From: Burkholderiales bacterium
GTDB taxonomy: Bacteria; Pseudomonadota; Gammaproteobacteria; Burkholderiales; Burkholderiaceae
NCBI GenBank assembly: GCA_026225235.1
Contig: JAMFSK010000114.1
Location: forward strand, 360,174-424,173
Direction of reading: 5' to 3'
DNA length: 64,000 nucleotides
The position numbers and the translations under genes are program-made. Below are positions 51,906-60,936 of this stretch, piece by piece (position 1 is the stretch's first letter; each line of letters begins with the position of its first letter). Below the pieces are notes generated by a model. That model was not told where the DNA came from, searched no databases, and worked only from the letters and a program-made list of their open reading frames with translations.

Positions 51906-52205
51906 TCAGGGTGCCCAGTGACCTTCGACCCAGACCCAGTTGGGGCCGCGGCGCCCCCAGTGGCCCGGCGCCCAGTGATATCCCACGCGGACCGCGCGCC
52001 AGTGACCCGGCTCCCAGGCATAGCCGTGACCGGCCCAGCGCCAGTGACCACCGTCCCAGACGTAGCCCGGGCGGACACCCGGGGCGACTTCCACCCGCGG
52101 TGCAGGTGGCGCGGATGGCGCGATGATCACTTCCTGCGCGAAAGCAGAGGCGGCAGATGCGGCTGCCAGTGCAGCCGCGATGACAACTTTTCGAATGGCT
52201 TTCAT
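51906..52205 (-). CDS. YXWGXW-repeat secreted protein
   Basis: A 99-residue secreted protein. The Sec signal peptide MKAIRKVVIAAALAAASAAS ends near AFAQ. A proline-rich linker (IIAPSAPPAPRVEVAPGVRP) is followed by four Trp/His-rich repeats (GYVWDGGHWRW, GYAWEPGHWRAV, GYHWAPGHWGRR, NWVWVEGHWAP). Family function unknown; such proteins are common in the Burkholderia envelope. A possible metal link comes from the regularly spaced His and Trp and the nearby metal-sensor-like operon, but this is speculative. Confidence 0.82.
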   Translation of the reverse strand: MKAIRKVVIAAALAAASAASAFAQEVIIAPSAPPAPRVEVAPGVRPGYVWDGGHWRWAGHGYAWEPGHWRAVRVGYHWAPGHWGRRGPNWVWVEGHWAP

Positions 52206-52567
52206 GATGTTTCCTTGAGGTCGGGAGGCACGATTCAGGCGCCTCGTGCTGACTTGAACGTGACCTTCGGTGGAAATCCGTCGCTACTTTGGAAAAAATG
52301 TTTTTCGCGCCGAGACTCGTGAGGGCTATCGGCATGTCACCCTGCTGCTGCGTGATGCAGATCACGAGTCTGGTGCGGTTGCGCCCCTATTTCGCAATAT
52401 CGGCGTGTGGGGATCGCGCAATTGAACCGGGCGGTTGCACAGAGGGCGCTCGTTTCGCCTCTTCAGAGCACTGCAGCCTTGCCTGCTCGACGGTAGAGTA
52501 CAGATTCGGCATCAAAGAATCTGGGCCGGGTTGTACCCAACAAGAACTCGCCATCGAGGAGACGACA
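52206..52567. promoter_or_regulatory. 362-bp divergent promoter region (YXWGXW gene and porin)
   Basis: There is no gene. The stretch 52280-52310 is AT-rich (GGAAAAAATGTTTTTCGCG) and 52470-52560 leads into the porin with a GAGGAGAC ribosome site. I see no unambiguous operator. Confidence 0.35.
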
Positions 52568-53689
52568 ATGAACAAGAAATGGATTGCCGCGTCCGTGCTG
52601 AGCGTCACCGCTGTCGGCGCCCAGGCGCAAAGCAGCGTGACGCTGTATGGCCGCATCGACGGCGGCATCGAATACGTCAACGGACTCAAGAACGGGTCGC
52701 GCATCCGCGCCGAATCGGGCGACTGGGGCACAAGCCTCTGGGGCATCAAGGGCAGCGAAGACCTCGGCGGCGGAACGCAGGCCATCTTCAAGCTCGAGGA
52801 AGGCTTTCAGATCATGACCGGACAGATGGGTTCGCCGGGCGACCTGTTCAATCGCTATGCGCTTGTCGGCCTGAGCAACCCGACCTACGGGACCTTCGAG
52901 ATGGGTCGCTCGCTGTTTATCTCGAACGGCGTCTGGGACTTCGACCCCTTCGTACAGGAAAGCTTCTCATCGGCGTCGCTCGTGCGCGGCCGCAACTGGC
53001 CGCAGATCAGCAACTCGTTCAACTATCAGTCGCCCAGTCTGGCGGGCTTCGATTTCGCGGGGCAGTATGCCTTGTCGAACAGTACGAACTTTAACGGCGC
53101 CAACAACGCGGGGACTCCCGCGGCACTGTCGACCACCGGCCGCGCTGGCGGGGCGCAAATCACTTACACGCACACCCTTATCGAGGTGCGTGGCATTTAT
53201 GACGAAATTCGCGATGGCAATGGCCAATTTTCGAACCTGTTCGCTTTCAGCCGTGAGTACTCGGCCGCCGTCAACCTGACGTTTGGTCCGGTCAAGGTGC
53301 AGGCCGCCTATCAGCATCTGAACGCCAATGCAGTGACCGATGGCGGCCCGACCTCGGCAGACCACGAGTGGCTCGGCGTGACCTATCAGTTCACGAAAGT
53401 CGCCGCGCTGACGGTCGGGGGCTTCCATATCAACACCAACAAGGGCGGCGGCAATGCGACGCTCTATGAAATGACGGGCACCTACAACCTGTCAAAGCGG
53501 ACCTTCCTCTTCCTCACGGCGGCGACCGTGCAAAATAGTTCGACTGCGAACTTCTCGCTGTTCGCTGAACCGCCCGACAACAGCGCGGCGTTCAATACGA
53601 CCTCGACGCAAGCCATTCAGAACAGCCAGAATCCGTATCCGGGGCATAGCCAGACAGGCGGCTTTGCAGGCATCCTGCATTCGTTCTGA
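52568..53689 (+). CDS. Outer-membrane general porin (Burkholderia/Bordetella type)
   Basis: A 373-residue porin with signal peptide MNKKWIAASVLSVTAVGAQA and mature start QSSVTLYGRIDGGIEYVNG. Porin strand motifs follow (GTSLWGIKGSEDLGGGTQAI, FNRYALVGLSNPTYGTFEMG, AGFDFAGQYALSNS). The end HSQTGGFAGILHSF finishes in Phe, as required for outer-membrane assembly. The size agrees with 16-stranded trimeric porins. It is monocistronic, ended by a strong terminator. Confidence 0.92.
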   Translation: MNKKWIAASVLSVTAVGAQAQSSVTLYGRIDGGIEYVNGLKNGSRIRAESGDWGTSLWGIKGSEDLGGGTQAIFKLEEGFQIMTGQMGSPGDLFNRYALVGLSNPTYGTFEMGRSLFISNGVWDFDPFVQESFSSASLVRGRNWPQISNSFNYQSPSLAGFDFAGQYALSNSTNFNGANNAGTPAALSTTGRAGGAQITYTHTLIEVRGIYDEIRDGNGQFSNLFAFSREYSAAVNLTFGPVKVQAAYQHLNANAVTDGGPTSADHEWLGVTYQFTKVAALTVGGFHINTNKGGGNATLYEMTGTYNLSKRTFLFLTAATVQNSSTANFSLFAEPPDNSAAFNTTSTQAIQNSQNPYPGHSQTGGFAGILHSF

Positions 53690-53757
53690 CAATGGCACTT
53701 ACATTAGGTCGGCAAGTCAGGCCATCGAAGCACGAACCAGAAGAATTCCGAGGGTTT

Positions 53758-53783
53758 CCCCGCGGCGGCTTGCCGCCACGGGG
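53758..53783 (+). terminator. Terminator after the porin gene
   Basis: Stem CCCCG-c-GGCGGC with GCCGCC-a-CGGGG, one mismatch, TT loop. It is followed by CCTTCCCCTTTGTTTTT, a good T tract. It ends 94 bases after the porin stop. Confidence 0.75.
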
Positions 53784-53942
53784 CAGCACCTTCCCCTTTG
53801 TTTTTGCGCGATAATCCGATTGTCGATTGCGCACAAGATCGGCCTCACGGGGCACGCTCGCGCAGTACGCCCTCGGTACGAGGCATCGATATCCGGGGTG
53901 GCTCCGATTGAGCCAGGGTTTTAATTTTGCGGCGTATTTTCC

Positions 53943-54227
53943 ATGTCCGGTCGTTTCTTCGCGCTCAGTGCGTTTCTCCTGACTCCTGCGTTGTCGATCG
54001 CCTCTCCCGTGGACATCACGAGCGTGCCGGTCACGTTGTCGATCCAGCAAAGCTGCCTGGTTCATTCGAGCGCCAATGACGAGACGGCCGCGCTGCCCGC
54101 AGTGGATTGCCTGCACGGCGAGCCGTACGCCATTTCTCAAGTCGACCGCGATCCAACGCACGTACCGTCTCCCGTGTTGCACGAGGGCGGCGCCGCATCG
54201 AACGGCATCTGGATGGTGGCGTTTTAA
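53943..54227 (+). CDS. Small secreted protein, possible minimal spore-coat-U-like domain
   Basis: A 94-residue protein with a signal peptide (MSGRFFALSAFLLTPALSIA). The mature part, VTLSIQQSCLVHSSANDETA then AVDCLHGEPYAIS, resembles the first half of SCPU/Csu pilin domains, which contain VTLTLTANCTI and VTCTNTTPYNVGLD. Two cysteines in equivalent places could form the domain disulfide. It is convergent with the fimbrial tip gene at 54267. It could also be a chance similarity in a short secreted protein. Confidence 0.55.
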   Translation: MSGRFFALSAFLLTPALSIASPVDITSVPVTLSIQQSCLVHSSANDETAALPAVDCLHGEPYAISQVDRDPTHVPSPVLHEGGAASNGIWMVAF

Positions 54228-54266
54228 GCCGACTCTCACGCGTTACGAGGCCACGCACGTGGCAAG

Positions 54267-55235
54267 TCAAAAACTGATGGTGGCGGTAATCGTGTCGCTA
54301 TACGTGCCCGGCGCCGGGGTCCCCTGCACCGGTACCACGCCGTAGACAGGGATGATCTGCGCCGCTCCCGATCCGGTGCCTGTCACCATCGTCGTGCCGG
54401 CCGATCCGTCGCCCCAGGCGGTCTTGTCCTGCGAATCGAGATACAGCTGATACCCAACCGCCCCCCCTCCGCCTGATCGTTGCATGGTCCTTGCGCCCAC
54501 GTTCGTGCTGCTTCCTCCGTCCAGCGAAATGCGATACGCGTCGCCGTTGGTACATTGAACGCTAAGTGCTCCCACCGCACTCAGGGCGTTGCTCAATAGC
54601 CCTGTCGAGGCGAACGCCACATTGGTGGCGGTGATGTTGCAGTTGTTGGTGACTGTCGCGTTGGCTTCAAACGGGAAACTACCTGTGGTAGCGGTCACAG
54701 AGCCGCAGCTCGGGGCAAACAGCAGATAGAAACCCGGGTTAAGCAAGGTCTGCGCCGCCGTGAAATCCTGTTTGTAGACCGTATCGCTATTGGCGACACT
54801 CGGGGTGGTCGGCTGGTTGGCCGTGATTCTTCCGTAAACGGGGACGGTGGTACTGACAGTGACATCGCCGCTGATCACGGGTTTGTCCAGCGAGACGACG
54901 ATGGGCGTGGTATTCGCCGTTGTCGACCCCCACTGCACTGAGTAAGCCGTGTCCTGGTACAAGTCATATTGAATGGCGTTGGTGCCATTGGTAAGCGTGC
55001 GCGGGCTGGGCGCCGCGAGGTTCAGACACACGATGACATGAGGCGTAATCGTGGTTGCCAGCCAGCTGCATGAGACCGACAGCGTTCCGCCGTTCTGGAC
55101 TGCGAGTTTGTTGATGGGGCTGATCGAACCGAAACTCACGGTCGACATAGATGCGGTGCAGCCATCCGCACGTGCAGCGTTGGCGCCCCCGAGCAGCATG
55201 ATGAACAAGAGCAGTGCAAACGCATGGCGTTTCAT
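54267..55235 (-). CDS. Two-domain spore coat U (SCPU) protein, probable Csu-type fimbrial tip adhesin
   Basis: A 322-residue secreted protein. The signal peptide MKRHAFALLLFIMLLGGANA ends near AARADG. Two SCPU domains follow: residues about 25-175 (STVSFGSISPINKLAVQNGG, VPVYGRITANQPTTPS) and about 190-322 (ATVTNNCNITATNVAFASTG, VGYQLYLDSQDKTAWGDGSA, VPVYGVVPVQGTPAPGTYSD), ending in ATISF. In archaic CU pili the two-domain subunit (CsuE-like) is the tip adhesin. The start overlaps the usher stop (ATGA). Last gene of the fimbrial operon. Confidence 0.83.
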   Translation of the reverse strand: MKRHAFALLLFIMLLGGANAARADGCTASMSTVSFGSISPINKLAVQNGGTLSVSCSWLATTITPHVIVCLNLAAPSPRTLTNGTNAIQYDLYQDTAYSVQWGSTTANTTPIVVSLDKPVISGDVTVSTTVPVYGRITANQPTTPSVANSDTVYKQDFTAAQTLLNPGFYLLFAPSCGSVTATTGSFPFEANATVTNNCNITATNVAFASTGLLSNALSAVGALSVQCTNGDAYRISLDGGSSTNVGARTMQRSGGGGAVGYQLYLDSQDKTAWGDGSAGTTMVTGTGSGAAQIIPVYGVVPVQGTPAPGTYSDTITATISF

Positions 55236-57657
55236 TGACGCTCGCCTCCTTGCATCTCGGGAGAGGTGTGAGTCCCGGACGCGCCGGGGCTCTGCGGATG
55301 GGACGTCTCCTTACGTGTGATCGCGGTGCAAACCAGCGGCCCCAACGTCGCCAAGGTGCCGTTTGCCTGCCCCACATAGGCGAACTGTACGGAACAATGC
55401 AGCGTGCCGCTATCGATCTCGAGGTGGTTGTCCGGCTGCAACTCGTCAATGAAAGCAACGCCGTCGTAGCCGACGATCGTGTCCGTGCCACTTTCGACGT
55501 GATGCACCGGTGCGCCGGGCGGCAAGAGTTTGCCGTCGGGGCCCTGGAGAATCACCGAGGCCGCGCGGTAGTGCTGCACCGGAAAATGCGCGAGCACACC
55601 CGACTCCGATTGCGGCACGACGTCCATCGAGGTCGTCATGATGCGTGCGTCCGCAGGCAAGCCCAGGCTGTCGATCCCGAGCTGGTTGATCTGGTAGGCA
55701 TTGAGATCGGACACGAGCAGGTGACCGCCGCTGTCGGTCTTGCCGATGGTCCGGTTTTCATGAACGACCGGAATGCCAGCCACGCCGTCGGTGGACACTA
55801 GCGCAAAGCCGTCATAGATCCGGCGCGCGGCCTCGACGCTCCCATCCATGAAAACGATCGCGCCGTTGAGATCGAGCGAGGCGGAACTCACGCCCCCGAG
55901 ATCCTGCCCAACCGCGGTCGCTTCGCCGAAGCGGCCGAGGTATTGCACTTGCGCCTGCCCGTATCGGACTACGCCGTTGCCGCCCGCCTGCACGCCCCAA
56001 CCCCAGCCACCATCGTAATCGGGAGGCCGACTTGCGTTGACGTTATAGCTCGCCTCGCCGTTCTGCTCGCCAACATCCGCGCTCACCGATACGTTGTGGC
56101 CGAAACCAATGCTCACGTTCAGGAATACGCCGCTCGAGCCCGTGTGACTCAGGTCCTTGTAGGCGCTGAGATTGACCGACACGAGATTGCTGAGATTCAT
56201 CGAGTACGAAACCGAAGCGATATGCGATGCCGGCGAGCCCGGGTACTTGAAGCCAATATAACTTAGCCCCACAGTCTGATTACGGAACACCGGCGCAGAG
56301 GCCGTGACGCGATCGCTGATCGATGGCACCGGAGAACCGTCGCTCGCGGCAAGGTCGCCATAGGTACCGAACGTGCGTACGGTTTGCGCATCGATTGAAA
56401 ACCAGGGCTGAATCCACTGATAGCCGAAGCTGACCTGAGTGCCTGCCAGATGTCCCGTGCTCGCCGCCAGCGCTCCGCTGATCACCCCGCTCGTTCCCAG
56501 CCGTACCAGCGCGCCCGCCCCTGCGTTATAGACGCCGCTGGTGGCTTCGGCGTGGCTTTCTAGCGTCACCGCATCGCTGACGCCGTAGCGCGCCGACCCG
56601 CTCGCCGCGGGGTGAGGATCATAGTCGAACGATTCGAGCCCGTAGGCGCGCCGCAAGAAACCCACCTCAACCGAATAGCTCGACAACCCTGCGGCAAGCA
56701 GTCGTGCGTCGATATACAAGGGGACCGACGTGGACAAGGTGCGCCCCAGCGCATCGCGCGTGACGAGCGTCGCTTCCCCGCCCCCCGTGATACCCGGCAC
56801 GTCGTTGACGACAAAGGGGCCGCTCGGCACGCTGCCACTGAACTGGCGGACCTGGTTGATATACAGGTCGACGGATGAGGGAACCACAGCCGTGCCATAC
56901 AGCGAAGGGACCGGGAAGGTCACAAGATCGGGCCGCAGCGCGAAGTTGCTGCGCCACTGGAAGCCACCCATCCGGATGGAGCGCGACCACTCGAGTGACG
57001 AAGAAATCATGTCGCCGTACTGCGTGGTGGTGAGGGCCTCGGGGTTGAGTGAATCCACGACGAGTCGTATCGAAGATAGCCTTGCTGGTAACGATACAGA
57101 TAGCCGATGCCCGTCGTGCTGAACACTCCCGCAGGATCAAAATAGCGTAGTTCGCTATAGATGGCGAGCCGCGCATCGACGTTGCTCTGAAAGAACGCGT
57201 CATAGTTGAGCAAGAGCCCGCGCGACGCGCTGGCGGCCGGTGCCTGGACAAGCGCGCGCGAGTCAAACGTGAAGGGCTTGCGAATCGAGTCGGCAGCGTG
57301 CAGTTCTACACTCTGACGCGCCGCGTCATAGGTGTACTGGAGCCCCTTGATCGTATCGAGCGAGACCTCGGCATCTTCGCCAATACCTAGTCGCTCGGTA
57401 GCGAGACCCATCGTGTTCAGGTCCTTGCCGTTGCCTGACAGATGTCCGTTGTTTTCCCGAAAAGGCATGATCAGTGAAGTGGGCTGGCCATTGAGATCGA
57501 CTTCGAGATAGACCTCATGGACCTGCGCCGCCGGGTTGCCGGCATCGGTATCGGCGCATGCCTCGATCCGCGCACCGGCCAGCACCAGCATTCCCGCGGT
57601 GGCGAGCGAGAAATGAAGTCTGGACCGGCGACGATGCGAGAGGCGTCTGGAGCTCAT
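55232..57657 (-). pseudogene. Archaic chaperone-usher fimbrial usher, split by a one-base frameshift
   Basis: The N-terminal frame (57657 to about 57045) has the signal region and the usher NTD: VHEVYLEVDLNGQPTSLIMP, LRYFDPAGVFSTTGIGYLYR and YQQGYLRYDSSW. The C-terminal frame (about 57058 to 55232) has NPEALTTTQYGDMISSSLEW, FALRPDLVTFPVPSLYGTAV, the plug/barrel region and the CTD (VPVYG-binding usher end). Restoring one base in TCAACCCC (57042-57048 region) gives a continuous HSNPEALTTTQYGD, as in intact ushers. Everything else looks intact, so the lesion is a recent mutation, a sequencing error, or a switch. Without repair no usher is made. Confidence 0.78.
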
Positions 57658-57725
57658 GTGGCGACGTGTGCCGGTGCGCGTACGCGACGCGTGACAGCGC
57701 GCGACTGGCCCCCCACCCCAAGGGG

Positions 57726-58439
57726 CTAGGGTTGGGGCTGGACGCGAATGCTCGTACTGACCGGCGAGGCATTGACGGCGGCACGCACCGTCATTTCACC
57801 GCCGATCTCAGCGTCGCTCGGCAAAGTGATCGGCCATTGGCGGTGCTGCCCCGCCAGTGCATAGCCGAGCAGCCCCTTATTCAGGACATAGGCCTTGCCA
57901 CTCGCGTCGACAAGTTCGATGGCGCTGATCTGCGCGCGATGGGCACCGGCATTTTCGACACCCAGCTGCCACCCCTGCGCGGCACGGGAAATCGACCATA
58001 TCAGCTCGGGCAAGCGGGGCGGGCCGGCCGGTTCGACAAAGACCGGCACCGAGTAGCGCAGCCGGATCGTGACACCGTCGGCTAGCTTCGCATCGGGCTC
58101 AGGCAGTTCGTCGATCAAGAGGCGATAGCTCTGCTCGGCGTTCGCAGGCTGCATCGACGGACGCACCAGCCGCACGAGTTGCTCCGCCTGCGCAGGAATC
58201 TGTATCAGCGGCGGACTCGCGACGATGTCCTGCGTTGGCGCGAGGATTTCTTCCCCGTTGGCCTGGGACCACTTGAACACACGCACCTGACCGTAAAGCG
58301 GCTTGTCCCCCGGGTTTCTCAGGGTCAGCCCCGAGGCGTTATCGCCGGCGGCAAGCTCGACCATCACCGGCGAGATTTGCAATGTCGCTGCGCAGACCAC
58401 CCCACCGGACGCGACGAGCAGGGCGAACACCATCGCCAT
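57726..58439 (-). CDS. Periplasmic fimbrial chaperone (CsuC-type)
   Basis: A chaperone of about 237 residues from ATG 58439. Mature start AATLQISPVMVELAAGDNAS, GLTLRNPGDKPLYGQVRVFK, the PapD-like G1 region and AYVLNKGLLGYALAGQHRQW near the C-domain. The first ATG gives a short signal segment with no basic residue. An alternative TTG at 58520, overlapping the previous stop (TTGA), would add an Arg-rich n-region (TTSYRRCLTLVCARV). The true start is uncertain. The chaperone donates a strand to SCPU subunits before usher delivery. Confidence 0.82.
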   Translation of the reverse strand: MAMVFALLVASGGVVCAATLQISPVMVELAAGDNASGLTLRNPGDKPLYGQVRVFKWSQANGEEILAPTQDIVASPPLIQIPAQAEQLVRLVRPSMQPANAEQSYRLLIDELPEPDAKLADGVTIRLRYSVPVFVEPAGPPRLPELIWSISRAAQGWQLGVENAGAHRAQISAIELVDASGKAYVLNKGLLGYALAGQHRQWPITLPSDAEIGGEMTVRAAVNASPVSTSIRVQPQP

Positions 58440-58516
58440 CGCGCACAAGGACAGGCTCGCGGTACGGGCCGTGACCCGCGCACACACGAGAGTCAAACAG
58501 CGGCGATACGAGGTGG

Positions 58517-59041
58517 TCAAAAGTAAACAGTCGCGGTTATCGTGGTTTGATAGACATCCGGCTTTGGCGTCGCCTGCACGGCCACTTCGCCGTAGACGGT
58601 GATCGACTGTGCCGAACCCGAACCCGTTCCCGGCACGGTGTTGGTGCCCTGCGTATTGCCCCAGACCGTTCCATGCGCGGCGTCCTGGTACAACTGGAAG
58701 GCAACGGTCGTCGTGGTATTGCCCGTCGTCGTCCCGGCGAGCAGACGGGCCGCCACGGTCGAACCCGTCACGTTGCCGCCATCGAGACCCACGTTGTAGG
58801 GTGTGGTGTTCGTGCATGTCACAGCGACCGTGGTACTTCGATCGATCACGCTCGTCAGCACGCCGTTGCTACCGAAATTCAGGGGATTGGCAACGATCGT
58901 ACAGTTGGCGGTCAACGTGAGCGTGACATTGAACGTCGCCGTCCCGGTGCCATTTAAATACGTTGCGGCTTGGGCGCCGTTTAACCCCGTACTTAAAGCG
59001 AACGCGGCAGCGAGTGCCGACGCGAGTAATTTTTTATTCAT
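58517..59041 (-). CDS. Spore coat U (SCPU) major fimbrial subunit
   Basis: A 174-residue pilin. Signal peptide MNKKLLASALAAAFALSTGL to NGAQA, then a single SCPU domain: FNVTLTLTANCTIVANPLNF, VTCTNTTPYNVGLDGGNVTG, AFQLYQDAAHGTVWGNTQGT and SITVYGEVAVQATPKPDVYQ, ending in TATVYF. This is the CsuA/B-type major subunit of archaic (sigma-clade) pili. First gene of the operon, with a GGGGGACAGGG site. It is followed by chaperone, usher and tip adhesin, a minimal four-gene set. Confidence 0.88.
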   Translation of the reverse strand: MNKKLLASALAAAFALSTGLNGAQAATYLNGTGTATFNVTLTLTANCTIVANPLNFGSNGVLTSVIDRSTTVAVTCTNTTPYNVGLDGGNVTGSTVAARLLAGTTTGNTTTTVAFQLYQDAAHGTVWGNTQGTNTVPGTGSGSAQSITVYGEVAVQATPKPDVYQTTITATVYF

Positions 59042-59555
59042 ACCCTGTCCCCCCGGACATTCGTGCTTCTTGAAACGACTTTTTGCCGCGTTGCCGAAAC
59101 GATATAAAACGGACCTCAGCTCCCGAACATCGCTGTCGCGTTTTGCACAACAACCTGAATCGGCAATATTTTCACGCACATATAATCGCGCGATTAATCA
59201 GCTTGATAACCGTTTTACGATTTTCCACATTTTGCAAGCAATCAGTAGAAACCATGACTCAAGATCACCGCCGCAGGGGCAGGGCTATAGCCATCACGAA
59301 CGAGCGAAAGGTTAATCGTTTGCGCAAAGAGAGATTTAGATTTGGGGAGCGAGCAGAAAACAACGCCGGCAATCGGAATTTAATAATTATGTTTGAATCG
59401 ACCCGCAAATGCCGTTGATCGGTATATTTTTCGTTTTCCAGCAGCATCGAATCATATTGAATGAGCCGTACTCTTTCAGAAGTACGAAGGGGGGGGCGCC
59501 CCCTGCTTTCACGGGCTCAAGCCAAGCGCTGGATAAAACAGTCTTTATCCGCCAT
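59042..59555. promoter_or_regulatory. 514-bp AT-rich upstream region of the fimbrial operon
   Basis: There is no gene. The region is noticeably lower in GC than the rest of the window, typical of a silenced (H-NS-type) surface-structure promoter. A perfect 14-bp palindrome TAATCGCGCGATTA occupies 59183-59196. On the minus strand a possible promoter reads TTATCA, 17 bases, ATTATA across it. Runs of G (59489-59499) and short repeats follow near the pRiA4b gene. Confidence 0.45.
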
Positions 59556-60143
59556 TCAGCGACTTCCCCAACCGTGACGCGCCATGCGTATCAAGGTTGC
59601 ATTCGCTGCATAGCGATCAAACAACTCCGGGTCAAAATCCGGCCCAATACGATCGAGATACCGCGTCGCTTCGTCGAGCCCCGCTTCGCTCTTCAAGCGG
59701 ACGAGGAAAGAGGCGTACCCGAGCGGACCACCGATATCTTCAGGCGGGCAAGCCCGCTCTCCCGCCGTAACACTGGCACAGACCACCAGATGCGCGACGG
59801 ATTCAATACGCTCGACAACGATCCGATGTTCCCAGTCGTCGCCAAAATCGTATCGGTATCCCAAGGCGTCTCCCACCTCGGTCGCAACGCCTTCGATCGC
59901 TTGCTTGCTTTCATCCTCCGCATCGTCCGGCGGCGCTTCGCCAGTCGCACTCACACTCACAAACCGTTGCGCGCCGACTTCGAATTCGTGGAGATGGGCA
60001 TCCTCCCATCCGAACGCGGCCTGGATCGTGTGATGCAGATAGCCTAGGCTCGCATCGCCGGCAATCTGGATCCGTCTCCAGATAAGCGGTTCGATGTTCA
60101 GCAACTCAAGGCGCAGGGTGTACAGCTTCAGCTTCTTTGGCAT
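59556..60143 (-). CDS. Plasmid pRiA4b ORF-3 family protein
   Basis: A 195-residue pRiA4b ORF-3-like protein: YTLRLELLNIEPLIWRRIQI, AGDASLGYLHHTIQAAFGWE, DAHLHEFEVG, YRYDFGDDWEHRIVVE and ACPPEDIGGPLGYASFLVRL. The start at 60143 (MPKKLKLYTLRL) fits the family; an upstream extension is not supported. The family is widespread on plasmids and chromosomes and has no settled function. It is divergent from the SOS-box gene at 60371, with 227 bases between. Confidence 0.85.
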   Translation of the reverse strand: MPKKLKLYTLRLELLNIEPLIWRRIQIAGDASLGYLHHTIQAAFGWEDAHLHEFEVGAQRFVSVSATGEAPPDDAEDESKQAIEGVATEVGDALGYRYDFGDDWEHRIVVERIESVAHLVVCASVTAGERACPPEDIGGPLGYASFLVRLKSEAGLDEATRYLDRIGPDFDPELFDRYAANATLIRMARHGWGSR

Positions 60144-60307
60144 TGAAGTACCGATACCAGGTCGTTGATGGGGCTGAGCGGACTGCCCGGAAGCTTGGAA
60201 TAATAAGGCACGGGCGCCCGAACGGACGCTCCGTCTTATGCAAAACAGCGTCTCGCACCACCGCTTCGGGAAAGCGACTGTTCGCGAATTCGATTTTCCC
60301 TGTACGA

Positions 60308-60327
60308 TACTGTACATTCATACAGGT
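60308..60327. promoter_or_regulatory. LexA-box-like site
   Basis: TACTGTACATTCATACAGGT contains CTGT-N8-ACAG (60310-60325), matching the SOS-box consensus used by LexA in proteobacteria. It is 46 bases before the start of the unknown gene at 60371. A second small dyad, TGTAC and GTACA, overlaps it at 60301-60316. Whether this host's LexA uses the same consensus was not verified. Confidence 0.55.
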
Positions 60328-60370
60328 TTCAATTTCATCGAACGCAGATTCGATGCCGGGAGTCGAGAAC

Positions 60371-60796
60371 ATGCGTGTACAAGTAACGACGATGCGTCAC
60401 AACGGACGGTTGCTTTCCGAGAGCGACGCCGGGCGGCAGAATACGGCTTCCGGTGAATTGACGATCGAATCCGAGCTGGTCAGTGAGCTTGCCGCGCAAG
60501 TGACGGTGGCGAGACTGCGCACCGACGGCAAGGTGGCATCGGGCGAACTGCTCTCTCCGCTCGTCGATGCCAAGCTCACTGAGCTATCGGACGATACATT
60601 TGCACTGACCGGGGTCGAAGTGCGAGGAGCGTCACGGTTTGCGCAGGCGTGGTACTGCAAGGTCCATGTGTGGAAGCCGATCATTGCCGGCGTCGACGCG
60701 TCCTCGCTCAGCGCCGGCGATCGAGATGCCAACCCGGTCACGCATCCCATGGAGCTGCCAGGCGACGTCATCGCATCGTCCGCTTCGGCATCGTAG
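60371..60796 (+). CDS. Unknown protein with upstream LexA-like box
   Basis: A 141-residue protein I do not recognise. It is hydrophilic with no signal peptide or membrane span. The middle is mixed alpha/beta (LVSELAAQVTVARLRTDGKV, FALTGVEVRGASRFAQAWYC, KVHVWKPIIAGVDASSLSAG) and the C-terminal 30 residues are Ser/Ala/Pro-rich. GGGAG eight bases before the ATG supports the start. The upstream LexA-like box suggests DNA-damage induction. It could also be a small phage-remnant or structural protein. Confidence 0.6.
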   Translation: MRVQVTTMRHNGRLLSESDAGRQNTASGELTIESELVSELAAQVTVARLRTDGKVASGELLSPLVDAKLTELSDDTFALTGVEVRGASRFAQAWYCKVHVWKPIIAGVDASSLSAGDRDANPVTHPMELPGDVIASSASAS

Positions 60797-60936
60797 TGCC
60801 CCTCAAGCTACGCGCGTAACGAAGCGTAGCGTGAATCTTTTCGTCTTTCCGTCAATGGAATCGAACGGGTAAGTCCGCAGTAAGTCTGCGGATCTTACAG
60901 TCCCTCCCGTTCCATCCCTCCCTTGAAGGAAAGACT

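Noticed and set aside
59489..59499. G-run as a phase-variation tract
   Set aside because: It is in non-coding DNA downstream of the pRiA4b gene end, and no coding frame depends on it.
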